From the NCBI RefSeq assembly GCF_036226745.1, contig NZ_CP109013.1, positions 2,852,001 to 2,916,000 of the forward strand: 64,000 nt of DNA, written 5' to 3'. The position numbers and the translations under genes are program-made. The stretch is from Streptomyces sp. NBC_00683. GTDB taxonomy: Bacteria > Actinomycetota > Actinomycetes > Streptomycetales > Streptomycetaceae. This document shows, piece by piece, positions 1 through 8,600 of this stretch. Position 1 is the first letter of the stretch; each line of letters begins with the position of its first letter. The notes below the pieces were generated by a model. The model was given only the letters and a program-made list of their open reading frames with translations. It had not been told where the DNA came from and searched no databases.

Positions 1-64
1 TTACGGGGGCGTGCGGCCGGGTGGCCTGGGCCCCGACCGACAGATAAGTCGATGGGGCTGGAGA

Positions 65-1255
65 ATGATCGAGGCAGTCGGCCTGACGAAGCGCTATGGC
101 GCCAAGACAGCCGTGTACAACCTTTCCTTTCAGGTGCGGCCGGGGGCTGTCACGGGGTTCCTCGGTCCCAACGGGTCGGGCAAGTCCACGACCATGCGCA
201 TGATGCTCGGCCTGGACCGGCCGACCGCGGGACACGTGACGATCGGCGGCCACGCCTTCCGCAGCCTGCCGAACGCACCGCGCCAGGTGGGCGCGCTGCT
301 CGACGCCAAGGCCGTGCACGGCGGGCGCAGCGCCCGTAACCACCTCCTGTCGCTGGCCCAGCTGGCCGGGATCCCGAGCGCCCGGGTGGACGAGGTCCTC
401 GGTGTCGTCGGTCTGCAGGACGTCGCGAAGAAGCGGTCCAAGGGCTTCTCCCTCGGCATGGGGCAGCGGCTCGGCATCGCGGCGGCGCTGCTCGGCGACC
501 CCCAGGTGCTCCTCTTCGACGAGCCGGTCAACGGTCTCGACCCCGAGGGCATCCTCTGGGTCCGCAACCTCATGAAGCAGCTGGCCTCCGAGGGCCGCAC
601 GGTCTTCGTGTCCAGCCACCTGATGAGCGAGATGGCGGTCACCGCCGACCATCTGATCGTGATCGGGCGGGGCCAGCTGCTCTCCGACATGAGCGTCACG
701 GACTTCATCTCGGCCAACTCCGCGGACTTCGCCCGGGTCCGGGTTCCCGCGGACGCGCCGGAGCAGCGGGAGAAGCTGACCGCCTCGCTGACGGAGGCGG
801 GCGGCCAGGTCATGTCGGAGCCGGACGGGGCCCTGCGGGTCACCGGGCTCCAGCTGCCCCGCATCAGCGATCTGGCGCATTCCTCGGACGTCCGGCTGTG
901 GGAGCTCTCGCCGCACCAGGCATCCCTGGAGGAGGCGTACATGCGGATGACGCAGGGCGCCGTGGACTACCGCTCGACGGCCGACGCGAAGGTGGGACTC
1001 CAGCAGCCGCCGCCCGGGTACGGGCCTCAGCCGGGCTACGGGCAGCAGCCGGGGTACGGGGGCTACGGGCAGCAGCCCGGCCATCCGCAGCAGCCTCCGG
1101 TGGATGTGCCGCAGCAGGGCTGGTACGCACCGCCGCCGCCGGGACAGAACCCGTACGCCGCCGCTCCCGCGCCGGCGCCCGCTCCGGCTCCGGCGCCCGC
1201 TCCGGCCGCCCCCGCAGACCTGACCAAGAGCGAGACCAGCGAGGACTCCCGATGA
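65..1255 (+). CDS. ABC transporter ATP-binding protein with Pro/Gln/Gly-Tyr-rich tail
   Basis: Nucleotide-binding subunit of an ABC-2 type transporter, 396 aa, acting at the inner face of the membrane with the permease that follows. Walker A GPNGSGKS is at residues 34-41, a degenerate signature (SLGMGQ) is near 133, and Walker B LLFDEP is near 150. From about residue 315 the protein has a low-complexity tail with PGYGQQ repeats followed by a Pro-Ala run. I chose ATG 65 because the ABC domain starts at once and a GGGG lies 7 nt upstream; an upstream in-frame GTG at 11 would add 18 atypical residues. The stop overlaps the next start (ATGA), so the pair is translationally coupled. The substrate cannot be told from the sequence. 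Confidence 0.93.
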   Translation: MIEAVGLTKRYGAKTAVYNLSFQVRPGAVTGFLGPNGSGKSTTMRMMLGLDRPTAGHVTIGGHAFRSLPNAPRQVGALLDAKAVHGGRSARNHLLSLAQLAGIPSARVDEVLGVVGLQDVAKKRSKGFSLGMGQRLGIAAALLGDPQVLLFDEPVNGLDPEGILWVRNLMKQLASEGRTVFVSSHLMSEMAVTADHLIVIGRGQLLSDMSVTDFISANSADFARVRVPADAPEQREKLTASLTEAGGQVMSEPDGALRVTGLQLPRISDLAHSSDVRLWELSPHQASLEEAYMRMTQGAVDYRSTADAKVGLQQPPPGYGPQPGYGQQPGYGGYGQQPGHPQQPPVDVPQQGWYAPPPPGQNPYAAAPAPAPAPAPAPAPAAPADLTKSETSEDSR

Positions 1256-2148
1256 CTACGCCGGCAACCCCGCCGTCCCCGCAGGCACCCCAGGCGCCCT
1301 ACCAGCAGCCGCACCAGCCGCCGGCCCAGCAGAACTGGCAGGGCGGCGGCCCGGTCGGCCAGTACGCCTCGCCGATTCCCGTGCGGCGTCCCGGCCTGGG
1401 CGACGCGATCGCCTCCGAGTGGACGAAGATCCGCTCCGTCCGCTCCACGATGTGGACGCTCGGCGTGATGATCGTGCTGCTGCTCGGCATCGGGCTGCTG
1501 TCCGCGTTCGCCGTCAGTGCCTCGGACGCCGATCTCGGCGAAACCCCCGTGCTCAGCCTCGGCTTCTTCGGGGTGCTGCTCGGTTCGATCTGCGTGATCA
1601 CCCTCGGGGTGCTGACCATCGCATCCGAGTACGGCACGGGAATGATCCGAACGACGCTGACCGCCTGCCCCAGCCGGGCGCGGGTGCTGATCGCGAAGTC
1701 GATCGTCTTCTTCCTGCTCTCCTTCACCATCACCACCGTCACGACCGGAATCGTCGGGCTGCTGCAGACGGCCATGCTGGACGGCGGAACGCCCAGCGGC
1801 AGCGACTGGCTGCGCGCCACGGTGGGTGTCGGCCTCTACATCGCGACGCTCGGGCTGCTCTCGCTCGCGCTCGGTGCGCTCATCCGGCACTCCGCGGGCG
1901 CGATCACGATCATGATCGCGGTGGTGCTGCTGCCGCTCGTGCTGGCGATGTTCATGTTCTCCGAGACGCTGGCCGACCTCCAGCAGGCGCTCTTCGAGTA
2001 CTCGATCCCCAGCCAGCTCAGCGCGTTCTACGGTGAGTCGATGACCTCGTCGGGGCCGACCGGCTGGGACCCGCTGTGGATCATCCTCGGCGTGACCGCG
2101 GTGGCCATGGCCGGCGCCTTCGCCTCCCTGGACCGCCGCGACGTGTGA
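1252..2148 (+). CDS. ABC-2 type transporter permease
   Basis: Membrane subunit, 298 aa, partner of the preceding ATPase. The first ~45 residues are Pro/Gln-rich (many PQ and QQP), followed by a cytoplasmic helix with the WTKIRSVRSTMWTL type of motif seen in ABC-2 permeases. About six hydrophobic segments then follow, at roughly residues 60-82, 100-125, 145-170, 185-205, 215-235 and 275-292. The start overlaps the upstream stop by 4 bp. The disordered N-terminus mirrors the disordered C-terminus of the ATPase. No substrate can be assigned. Confidence 0.92.
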   Translation: MTTPATPPSPQAPQAPYQQPHQPPAQQNWQGGGPVGQYASPIPVRRPGLGDAIASEWTKIRSVRSTMWTLGVMIVLLLGIGLLSAFAVSASDADLGETPVLSLGFFGVLLGSICVITLGVLTIASEYGTGMIRTTLTACPSRARVLIAKSIVFFLLSFTITTVTTGIVGLLQTAMLDGGTPSGSDWLRATVGVGLYIATLGLLSLALGALIRHSAGAITIMIAVVLLPLVLAMFMFSETLADLQQALFEYSIPSQLSAFYGESMTSSGPTGWDPLWIILGVTAVAMAGAFASLDRRDV

Positions 2149-2164
2149 CGCGCGCTCCGCGCGG

Positions 2165-2347
2165 TCAGTAGCGTGGTGCGTTCCTGGACCGCTGCACCCT
2201 CGTGGTGCGGCGGTCCTTCGCGTTCCAGCAGGCCTTGTGCCAGTGCCTGCGGTCGTCGATCCCGCCGAACTCCGGCCAGGCGACGAGGTGCGGCACACCG
2301 GACGGGATCTCCTGGTCGCAGCCGGGGCAGCGGTAGCGCTTGCCCAT
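2165..2347 (-). CDS. Small Cys/His-containing conserved protein
   Basis: A 60-aa protein that converges on the ABC operon. It begins MGKRYRCPGC and contains CPGC at residues 7-10 and H37...H39-K-x-C40 further on, so a small zinc ribbon-like fold is plausible. The C-terminal 15 residues are basic. The start at 2347 was chosen because the CPGC motif follows directly; the open frame extends further upstream but with low-quality composition. Similar short proteins in Streptomyces are often labelled ATP/GTP-binding protein, a label I see no motif to support. Function unknown. Confidence 0.6.
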   Translation of the reverse strand: MGKRYRCPGCDQEIPSGVPHLVAWPEFGGIDDRRHWHKACWNAKDRRTTRVQRSRNAPRY

Positions 2348-2610
2348 CGCGCTCGCCCCGCTCACCGGACGCACCGACCACTCCTCGCCCTGCCAGCTCT
2401 CGGTGTCTCCGCCCCCGCCGTACCGCTCCGCCGCCTCGCGTGCGTTACCGGTGGGACTCTCGCCGCCTCGGGGGCGGTTGCGGCGCGGGGACACGTGACA
2501 CCTCACGGGGCGGTACGGGCAGATCCCATCCAGCGTAGGCCCATCGGAAGAGCCTTCGCGTCCGGTTGTGGCGTGAGTGCACCCGCGAGACGGGTGGGTT
2601 ACCGGAAAAT

Positions 2611-2663
2611 CGCAACAACTTCTCTCCGGACCGTGCCTTTGGCACGTGTCAGACGTTGTTGCG
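2611..2663. promoter_or_regulatory. Inverted repeat upstream of the flavin-dependent oxidoreductase gene
   Basis: Perfect 9-bp arms CGCAACAAC (2611-2619) and GTTGTTGCG (2655-2663) flank a second small palindrome GTGCC-TTT-GGCAC (2633-2645). The element lies 40 bp before the ATG at 2704, within the 356-bp gap 2348-2703. It could be an operator or an mRNA leader structure. Apart from it and the AAGGAGG ribosome site at about 2688, I recognise nothing else in this gap. Confidence 0.45.
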
Positions 2664-2703
2664 GGTAGGGGGAGCCGCGTCGGCCGCAAGGAGGCAATAG
2701 GCG

Positions 2704-3735
2704 ATGCGCGTGGGAACATTCGTACTGGCAGCCCAGTTTCCGGGCCAGGGACAGGGAGAAGCCCTGCACCGGGCCGTCCGGTCCGCCGAGGTCGCGGAGG
2801 ATTCCGGACTCGATTCGGTCTGGCTGGCCGAACATCATTTCGTGCCGTACGGGGTCTGCCCGTCGGCCGTGACACTGGCCGCGCTGCTGCTCGGCCGCAC
2901 CCGCAGAATCCGCGTGGGTACGGCGGTGAGCGTGCTGCCGTCCCAGCATCCAGTCGCGCTCGGCGAGCAGGCGGCGCTGCTGCACCTGACCAGCAGCGGC
3001 CGCTTCACGCTGGGCGTGGGGCGCGGCGGGCCCTGGGTGGATCTGGAGGTGTTCGGAGGCGGCCTCGACGCGTACGAGAAGGGCTTCCCCGAATCGCTGG
3101 AGCTGCTGCTCGACTGGCTGGGCAAACCGCGGGTGGCAGGTCGGGGGGAGCGCTACGACTTCCGGGAGGTGGCGGTCGTGCCCCGGGCGGACGAGCTCCT
3201 CGGGGACGGTCCGGCGGGCCCCGAGGTGATCGTGGCCTGCACCTCCCCGAAAAGCGTGAAACTCGCCGCTGAGAAGGGTTTGCCCATGCTTCTCGGAATG
3301 CATTGCGGCGATGAGGAGAAGGCCGACATGGTCGCCCTGTGGCGGTCGGCAGCCCGGGAGGCCGGCCAGCCGGCGGACGTGGTGGAGACGGTCGGACATG
3401 TGTCCGCAGGGGTGGCCCAGATCGCGGACCGTCCCGCCGACGCGGTGGAGACCCTCGTGAAGGCGATGCCGGGATGGCTGCGGCAGGGCCTCGACGCCCA
3501 TGTGACGGTCGACGGCAGGCACCGGGTGATGCGCGACCCCGTCGCGTACACGGAGTTCCTGTGCGGTCTGCATCCGGTGGGTCCGCCCCGGCTCGCGGCC
3601 GACCGGCTCGCGGCCACGGCGGAGCGCACGGGCATCACCCGCTTCGCGCTCCTGGTGGAGGGCTCGGGCGATCTCGCGGCGACGGAGGAGAACGTGCAAC
3701 GGCTGGGCACCGAAGTGCTGCCGTTGCTGAAGTGA
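2704..3735 (+). CDS. LLM class flavin-dependent oxidoreductase (bacterial luciferase-like)
   Basis: 343-aa protein of the bacterial luciferase/F420-dependent TIM-barrel family, cytoplasmic. Typical features are the N-terminal strand MRVGTFVLAAQFPGQGQGE, the ...SVWLAEHHF motif at about residues 38-46, and the GVGRGGPW loop near 104-111. The family uses FMN or F420 for monooxygenase or dehydrogenase reactions; the substrate is unknown. A strong AAGGAGG ribosome site precedes the ATG by 9 nt. The gene is monocistronic, flanked by divergent and convergent genes, and an inverted repeat lies in its leader. Confidence 0.9.
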   Translation: MRVGTFVLAAQFPGQGQGEALHRAVRSAEVAEDSGLDSVWLAEHHFVPYGVCPSAVTLAALLLGRTRRIRVGTAVSVLPSQHPVALGEQAALLHLTSSGRFTLGVGRGGPWVDLEVFGGGLDAYEKGFPESLELLLDWLGKPRVAGRGERYDFREVAVVPRADELLGDGPAGPEVIVACTSPKSVKLAAEKGLPMLLGMHCGDEEKADMVALWRSAAREAGQPADVVETVGHVSAGVAQIADRPADAVETLVKAMPGWLRQGLDAHVTVDGRHRVMRDPVAYTEFLCGLHPVGPPRLAADRLAATAERTGITRFALLVEGSGDLAATEENVQRLGTEVLPLLK

Positions 3736-3840
3736 TCCGTTCATACAGGTTGTCCTGGTGGTGCGGTGGTGCGGTGGTACGGGAGCTGCCGCCCCGGAGC
3801 CAGTTGCACCTCCCGCGGCCCGAAGCGGCAGCAGGAGCGT

Positions 3841-4233
3841 TCAGCAGTCCCGAAGTTCGGGCGACTGGTTGAGCAACTGGCCCCTCACCGAGGTGAATCG
3901 GGCCAAGCGCTCGTCGACCGAGGCGTCCAGCGGGAACACTGCGACGCGGTGGCAGTTCTGGAATGCCAGGCGCACCCCGAAGTGCCGCTGCAGCGCGCCG
4001 CGTATCGCATCACTCGCGAGCGCACGCAGCAGCTGACCACGTGCCTGCTCGTCCGGCGGCGGCGTCTGGTTGTCGGCGAACTGACCGCCGTCGACCTTCA
4101 GCTGGGCCACCAGAGAGCTGATCATCTCCCATGCGTAGGGCAGGGAAGTCCGGACGCAGTCGACGAAGTCGGCTTCGTCGACCTCGCCTCGCTCGGCCTG
4201 TTCCAACAGCGCCGGTGAGACGTCGAGCGACAT
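3841..4233 (-). CDS. Conserved actinomycete protein (SCO5389-like)
   Basis: 130-aa soluble protein beginning MSLDVSPALLEQAERGEVDE. It is acidic and mostly helical by composition, with no recognisable catalytic motif and no membrane segment. It lies next to and divergent from nucS, as I remember for the S. coelicolor gene SCO5389, and public annotations use the label SCO5389 family protein. The start at 4233 is preceded on the minus strand by GAGAGGAGAACCC, a good ribosome site. Function unknown. Confidence 0.82.
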   Translation of the reverse strand: MSLDVSPALLEQAERGEVDEADFVDCVRTSLPYAWEMISSLVAQLKVDGGQFADNQTPPPDEQARGQLLRALASDAIRGALQRHFGVRLAFQNCHRVAVFPLDASVDERLARFTSVRGQLLNQSPELRDC

Positions 4234-4496
4234 GGGTTCTCCTCTCGCGACCCCGGCAGGTGGCCGGGGCCTTACGGGCAGGGAAGGAGGACGGCGACGC
4301 TGCGTACACAGACGGCGACCTCCTGCTTCCACGTTAAGGGCGCAGTCCGGGCCGCACCAGGAGATTGGGAACACAACCGGCCAATTACGAACGGTTGCAA
4401 AGAGGGGCAAGCCAGAAGCGGGTCCGTCAAGGGGCGTGCCTGCTGCCGGGTAGGGGAATCGCGTGGACCGCCCGCAGTCGAGTAGCGTTGCCGACC

Positions 4497-5168
4497 ATGC
4501 GTCTCGTCATCGCCCGTTGCTCCGTCGACTACGCGGGCCGGCTCACCGCCCACCTGCCCTCCGCCCCCCGTCTGATCCTGGTGAAGGCGGACGGCAGCGT
4601 CTCGATCCACGCCGACGACCGGGCCTACAAACCCCTCAACTGGATGTCTCCGCCGTGCACCCTGAAGGAGGGCGCCGACGACAACGAAGGCGTCTGGACC
4701 GTGGTGAACAAAGCGGGCGAGAAACTGATCATCACGATGGAGGAAATCCTCCACGACTCGTCCCATGAGCTGGGTGTCGATCCAGGGCTCATCAAGGACG
4801 GTGTGGAAGCGCACCTCCAGGAACTTCTCGCCGACCGGATGGAAATCCTCGGCGAGGGCTTCACCCTGATCCGCCGCGAGTACCCGACCGCCATCGGTCC
4901 GGTCGACATCCTGTGCCGGGACGCGGACGGTGGGACCGTGGCCGTCGAGCTGAAGCGGCGGGGCGACATCGACGGTGTGGAGCAGCTGACCCGCTACCTG
5001 GAGCTGCTCAACCGGGACCCTCATCTGGCCCCCGTCAAGGGCGTGTTCGCGGCCCAGGAGATCAAGCCGCAGGCCCGCGTGCTGGCGACGGACCGCGGGA
5101 TCGGGTGTCTGGTCCTCGACTACAACGCGATGCGGGGCATCGAGGACGACAAGCTGCGTCTGTTCTGA
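4497..5168 (+). CDS. nucS: Mismatch-specific endonuclease NucS/EndoMS
   Basis: 223-aa nuclease that makes double-strand cuts at mismatches and provides the non-canonical mismatch repair of actinobacteria that lack MutS/MutL; the family interacts with the sliding clamp. The N-terminal DNA-binding/dimerisation domain begins [16 protein letters not shown]. The C-terminal RecB-like domain shows the catalytic series around residues 139-161, with DILCRD and the E-x-K of VAVELKR. Length is normal for the family. The start ATG 4497 is the first codon matching family N-termini. Divergent from the SCO5389-like gene. Confidence 0.95.
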   Translation: MRLVIARCSVDYAGRLTAHLPSAPRLILVKADGSVSIHADDRAYKPLNWMSPPCTLKEGADDNEGVWTVVNKAGEKLIITMEEILHDSSHELGVDPGLIKDGVEAHLQELLADRMEILGEGFTLIRREYPTAIGPVDILCRDADGGTVAVELKRRGDIDGVEQLTRYLELLNRDPHLAPVKGVFAAQEIKPQARVLATDRGIGCLVLDYNAMRGIEDDKLRLF

Positions 5169-5291
5169 GCCGTGGTGGGGTCCTCGGACGCCGGGCGGGC
5201 TTGAAATCCTGACCGTCCGGCGATAGGGGTCCTGGCCGCCCCGGCCACGGGGCCTGTACGGGCGCCCAACGCCGGGCGGGTGCCCTCGATG

Positions 5292-5320
5292 GCCGGACGG
5301 GCCCGAGTGTCCCGTCCGGC
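5292..5320. terminator. Stem-loop between convergent genes
   Basis: Perfect 10-bp stem GCCGGACGGG/CCCGTCCGGC with a 9-nt loop, placed between the ends of nucS and the convergent ATPase gene. It has no U-tract, as is usual for Streptomyces terminators, and could serve both strands. Confidence 0.6.
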
Positions 5321-5335
5321 GATGGTGTTCCGGGT

Positions 5336-7816
5336 TCAGGCCACCGTGGGCGTGCTGCCGGGCGTCTCCGTCTGACCGGTCTCCGCACTCGTCGCCGAGG
5401 CTGTCGCCGGGCCGCTGGCCGAGTTGGAGGTTGCCGGCTCGGTAGGGGGCTCCGTGGTCGGCGTTTCCGTCGGGTCAGGAGTCTCTGTCGGGGGCGTCGT
5501 CGATGTGGTGGGCGTCGGAGTGGTCGGCGGCTTCGTCGGCTTCTTCGTCGGCGACGGGTTCCCGGACGTGGGCCGGCCGGTGGGACTGCCGCTCGACGTG
5601 GTGCCCGTCGTCGGTCCCGAGTCCGAACCCGATGTGCCCGGCGACGGGGTGTCGCCGCCGGACGGGGTGGCCCGGCCCGATGCGCCCTTGGTCGAGTCCT
5701 TGCCGGGCGTGGCGTCGCCGGAGGCCGTGCCGTCGGTCGGCTCGTCCGCGGAGAGGCCGCTCTCGCTGTCGTCCTCGTTCGCCGACTGCTCGGTCGTGAC
5801 GTTCTGGCCCTCGGGGTCCTCGCTGCCGGACGTCGCGCCCAGGGTCACCACCGTGCCGAGGACGGCGGCCAGCAGAGCGCCGGCACCCACGGCGACCAGA
5901 TTGCGCCGGGCGCCCTGGAGCACCGCGACACGGCCGCTGAATCCGCCGAATCCGCCCTTGCCCGCGGGGGCACCCTGCCGGGAAACCAGCGTGGCCGGCT
6001 CCTCCTCCTGGCGGGGGAACAGGGGCATGGCCGCGGGTATGCCGCCGGGCGGCGAGGCCGACTCATCGTGCCGCGCGGCCGGTATCTCCTCGCCCGCGGG
6101 CGTACGACCGCTCTGTCCCGGACCGGCGGAGCGGTCCGCGACCAGGGCGAGCGCCCTGCGCCCGGCGACCGCACCGGACTTGTCGGCGAGCGCGCCGCGC
6201 ATCCCGATGGAGGCCTCCAGCTCGGCCCTGGCCCGGTCCAGATTGCCGGTGCACAGTGCGAGAACGCCCAACTCGTGGTGGAAGTAGGCCTCTTCGGCCA
6301 CCTCTCCGGCGATCCTGGCGGCCTCCTGACCGATCCTGAGGGCCTTCTCCCAGGCGCCCCAGTACATCCCCGCCGCGAAGGCCGGAGAGGCGCTGCGGGC
6401 CAGCAGGACCGCCGCACTGGCCTGCCCTGCCCGGTCGCCCAGGACGAGGTGGGCCATGGCCGCGAGGACCGCGTCGGCCTCGGCGACCGCACGCTCGGGG
6501 GTGACGGAGGGGTGACCCGCCCACCAGGCGTAGTGCTGGGCGGCGGTACGGGCGCGTACGTCCGCGTCCTCGCCGTATCCGCTCGCTTCCAGCTGGGCCA
6601 GGATCCCGGCGGCGAGCCGGTAGCGGGAGCCCGCCGGGGAGAGCAGTCCGCACGCGGCCAGTTCACCCATCGCGGCATCGGCGTGGGTGTCCCCCACCAG
6701 CGCCGGCAGATGCGCCTGGTGCGGTACCTCGCCGCCGAGTGCGACGGCGAAGTGCAGGGTGTCCCGCGCGGCCTCGCTCAGCCGGGAGGCGAGCAGGGCG
6801 GCGGGCGCCGCGCCTTCCCCGAGGCTGGGCAGCGGTATGTCCTGGACCTCGGCCCGGCCGAAGGGCGCGTCGCCGGGCTCGTCGTCGAATCCGTCGCCGA
6901 AGGTCTCCGGGTCGGTGCGCAGCTCGTCGCGCTGGCGCAGCAGCGCGCCCGCCTGGACGAAGCGCAGCGGCAGTCCTTCGGACTCGAACCAGAGGTCGCC
7001 CGCCCAGTTCGCCTCGTCATCGGTGAGCGGGCGCTCCACGACGCGCTCGAGCAGCTCGATCGAGGAGCTGCGGCCGAGTCCGGCGAGGAAGACCTCTTCG
7101 AGGTTCGAGTCGGCGGTGGGTGCGGCGATGTCGGGTGTCGTGCCGAGCAGGAACGCGCACTCGGGCGTCGCGTCGAGGAGTTCCTGCAGCGCGGCGCCGC
7201 CGAACTCCAGGTCGTCGAGGACGACGACGGCGCCGATGCCGTGGACGAGCGCCAGGAGCCCTTCGCGGTCGGGCCGGTGCAGCGGGGCCTGGTGGACGGC
7301 TTCGAAGAGGTTGTACAGCAGGTCGGTGGTGGTGCGCTTGTAGCCGGAAAGGCGTACGACCCCGTCGGGTGCCAGGTCCGCGCAGTCGGCGGCCACGGCA
7401 CCGAGCAGGGCCGTGCGGCCGGAACCGGCGGGGCCGGTCAGCCGCACCGAGCGGCCCCTTGCCAGCAGCCGCACCAGTCGCTCCCGCTCCTCCTGGCGCT
7501 CCAGCAGAGGAAGCTGCGGTCCGGGAGGCCCCGGCGGTACGGGCGGTGCGGTGGCACGCTCGCGGTCGGCACGCTCCGCCGCCGTGTGCCGTACGGGGGT
7601 GGCGGGCTGCTCGCCGGGCCTGCAGGGCTCGATCTCGCTGCCGTCGACGGGATTGACCGTGAGCAGGAAGTCGCCCGATATGAGCTGGACGGTGCGTGAC
7701 TGCTGTGGTGTCTGATGCCCGAAGTCGGGCGTCAGAGGATCGCGGGACTGCCGACGCCGCGCGGCGTCCTCCCCGGAACGGTCGTACTCTTCCGGTCCCC
7801 GGTTGGTCGGGTCCAT
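5336..7816 (-). CDS. Large AAA-type ATP-binding protein with single TM and Ser/Thr/Pro-rich outer tail
   Basis: 826 aa. An N-terminal region of ~110 residues is rich in Pro and Arg. It is followed by an NTPase domain with P-loop GPAGSGRTALL and Walker B VVVLDDLEF, as in the STAND/AfsR-like group, then a helical region resembling tetratricopeptide repeats (residues ~330-540). One hydrophobic segment (LVAVGAGALLAAVLGTVVTL) occurs near residue 640. The rest is a Ser/Thr/Pro/Gly tail of about 160 residues that should lie outside the membrane. Start ATG 7816 was preferred over TTG 7822 because GGGGGG sits 9 nt upstream. No DNA-binding domain is evident, so this is not a classic AfsR. Role unknown; signalling at the membrane is an inference. 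Confidence 0.85.
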   Translation of the reverse strand: MDPTNRGPEEYDRSGEDAARRRQSRDPLTPDFGHQTPQQSRTVQLISGDFLLTVNPVDGSEIEPCRPGEQPATPVRHTAAERADRERATAPPVPPGPPGPQLPLLERQEERERLVRLLARGRSVRLTGPAGSGRTALLGAVAADCADLAPDGVVRLSGYKRTTTDLLYNLFEAVHQAPLHRPDREGLLALVHGIGAVVVLDDLEFGGAALQELLDATPECAFLLGTTPDIAAPTADSNLEEVFLAGLGRSSSIELLERVVERPLTDDEANWAGDLWFESEGLPLRFVQAGALLRQRDELRTDPETFGDGFDDEPGDAPFGRAEVQDIPLPSLGEGAAPAALLASRLSEAARDTLHFAVALGGEVPHQAHLPALVGDTHADAAMGELAACGLLSPAGSRYRLAAGILAQLEASGYGEDADVRARTAAQHYAWWAGHPSVTPERAVAEADAVLAAMAHLVLGDRAGQASAAVLLARSASPAFAAGMYWGAWEKALRIGQEAARIAGEVAEEAYFHHELGVLALCTGNLDRARAELEASIGMRGALADKSGAVAGRRALALVADRSAGPGQSGRTPAGEEIPAARHDESASPPGGIPAAMPLFPRQEEEPATLVSRQGAPAGKGGFGGFSGRVAVLQGARRNLVAVGAGALLAAVLGTVVTLGATSGSEDPEGQNVTTEQSANEDDSESGLSADEPTDGTASGDATPGKDSTKGASGRATPSGGDTPSPGTSGSDSGPTTGTTSSGSPTGRPTSGNPSPTKKPTKPPTTPTPTTSTTPPTETPDPTETPTTEPPTEPATSNSASGPATASATSAETGQTETPGSTPTVA

Positions 7817-8030
7817 CGTCAAAGCCCCCCAGACGCGTAGCGCGCGGTTGCCCCTCCCGGCCTCGCACGCCCGCTGTCGCTTCCGGTCCGGTGTCTGCCC
7901 TTTGGGTCTGTCAATCGGCAGACGGCCGAACCCTAAACCCTCGCACAGTATCTACGAACGAGTGGGGGGCCGCGCCGCCCTGGACATCACAGTCTCGTGA
8001 GGATTGTGCGTGATACGCCGCTCGGTCGCT

Positions 8031-8354
8031 TCAGACGCGCGGCAGGGAGTCTGCGGCGATTCCGCCTTCGATGGCCAGAATGCGGTGCAGTCTGGTCGCC
8101 ACCAGCAGGCGCTGCATCTGCGGCGGCACGCCGCGCAGCACCAGCCGCCTGCCTGCCCGGCCGGCTCTGCGGTGCGCGCCCATGATGACGCCGAGTCCTG
8201 TGGCGTCCCACGAGTCCAGCTCGGTCAGGTCCAGCACGAGGTCGCCGGCTCCGTCGTCGACGGCCGAGTGCAGAACCGTACGGGCGTCCGCCGCGCTTCG
8301 GACGTCGAGGCGGCCCCCGACGACCAGCTCGGCGTGGTCGCCCCTGATGTACAT
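8031..8354 (-). CDS. STAS-domain anti-sigma factor antagonist-like protein
   Basis: 107-aa single STAS domain of the SpoIIAA/BldG family, which normally binds an anti-sigma kinase and is switched by phosphorylation. The conserved loop reads DSWDATGLGVIMG; where SpoIIAA has D-S-S-G and BldG D-S-T-G, this protein has D-A-T-G. The usual phosphoserine position is therefore Ala, next to a Thr. It stands alone with no anti-sigma factor gene beside it. Start ATG 8354 gives a full-length domain (MYIRGDHAELVVGGRLD). Confidence 0.88.
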   Translation of the reverse strand: MYIRGDHAELVVGGRLDVRSAADARTVLHSAVDDGAGDLVLDLTELDSWDATGLGVIMGAHRRAGRAGRRLVLRGVPPQMQRLLVATRLHRILAIEGGIAADSLPRV

Positions 8355-8600
8355 ATGCGCTCCCCGGAAGTACTCCGTAGCAAGGTCGGTCTGTCTGGTT
8401 TTCTCTTCTGCCCTCTGCCACCACTGACTGCCTCAGCGACGGAGAAGTTGCCGTCTGTAAGCGAACCGATACCGAATTCACCCTGAGGGGTGAAAGCGGC
8501 CCGCCGGAACCACTGGATCCGGCTCCCGGCCGGCGCGCCGGGCCCCGGTGCTCCCGGGCCTGATCGACGGCAGATCAGGCGGCCGGGGGCCCGGAAACGA

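Noticed and set aside
3755..3780. GGTGGTGC-type microrepeat after the oxidoreductase gene
   Set aside because: Only about three short units; no gene or structure attached to it.
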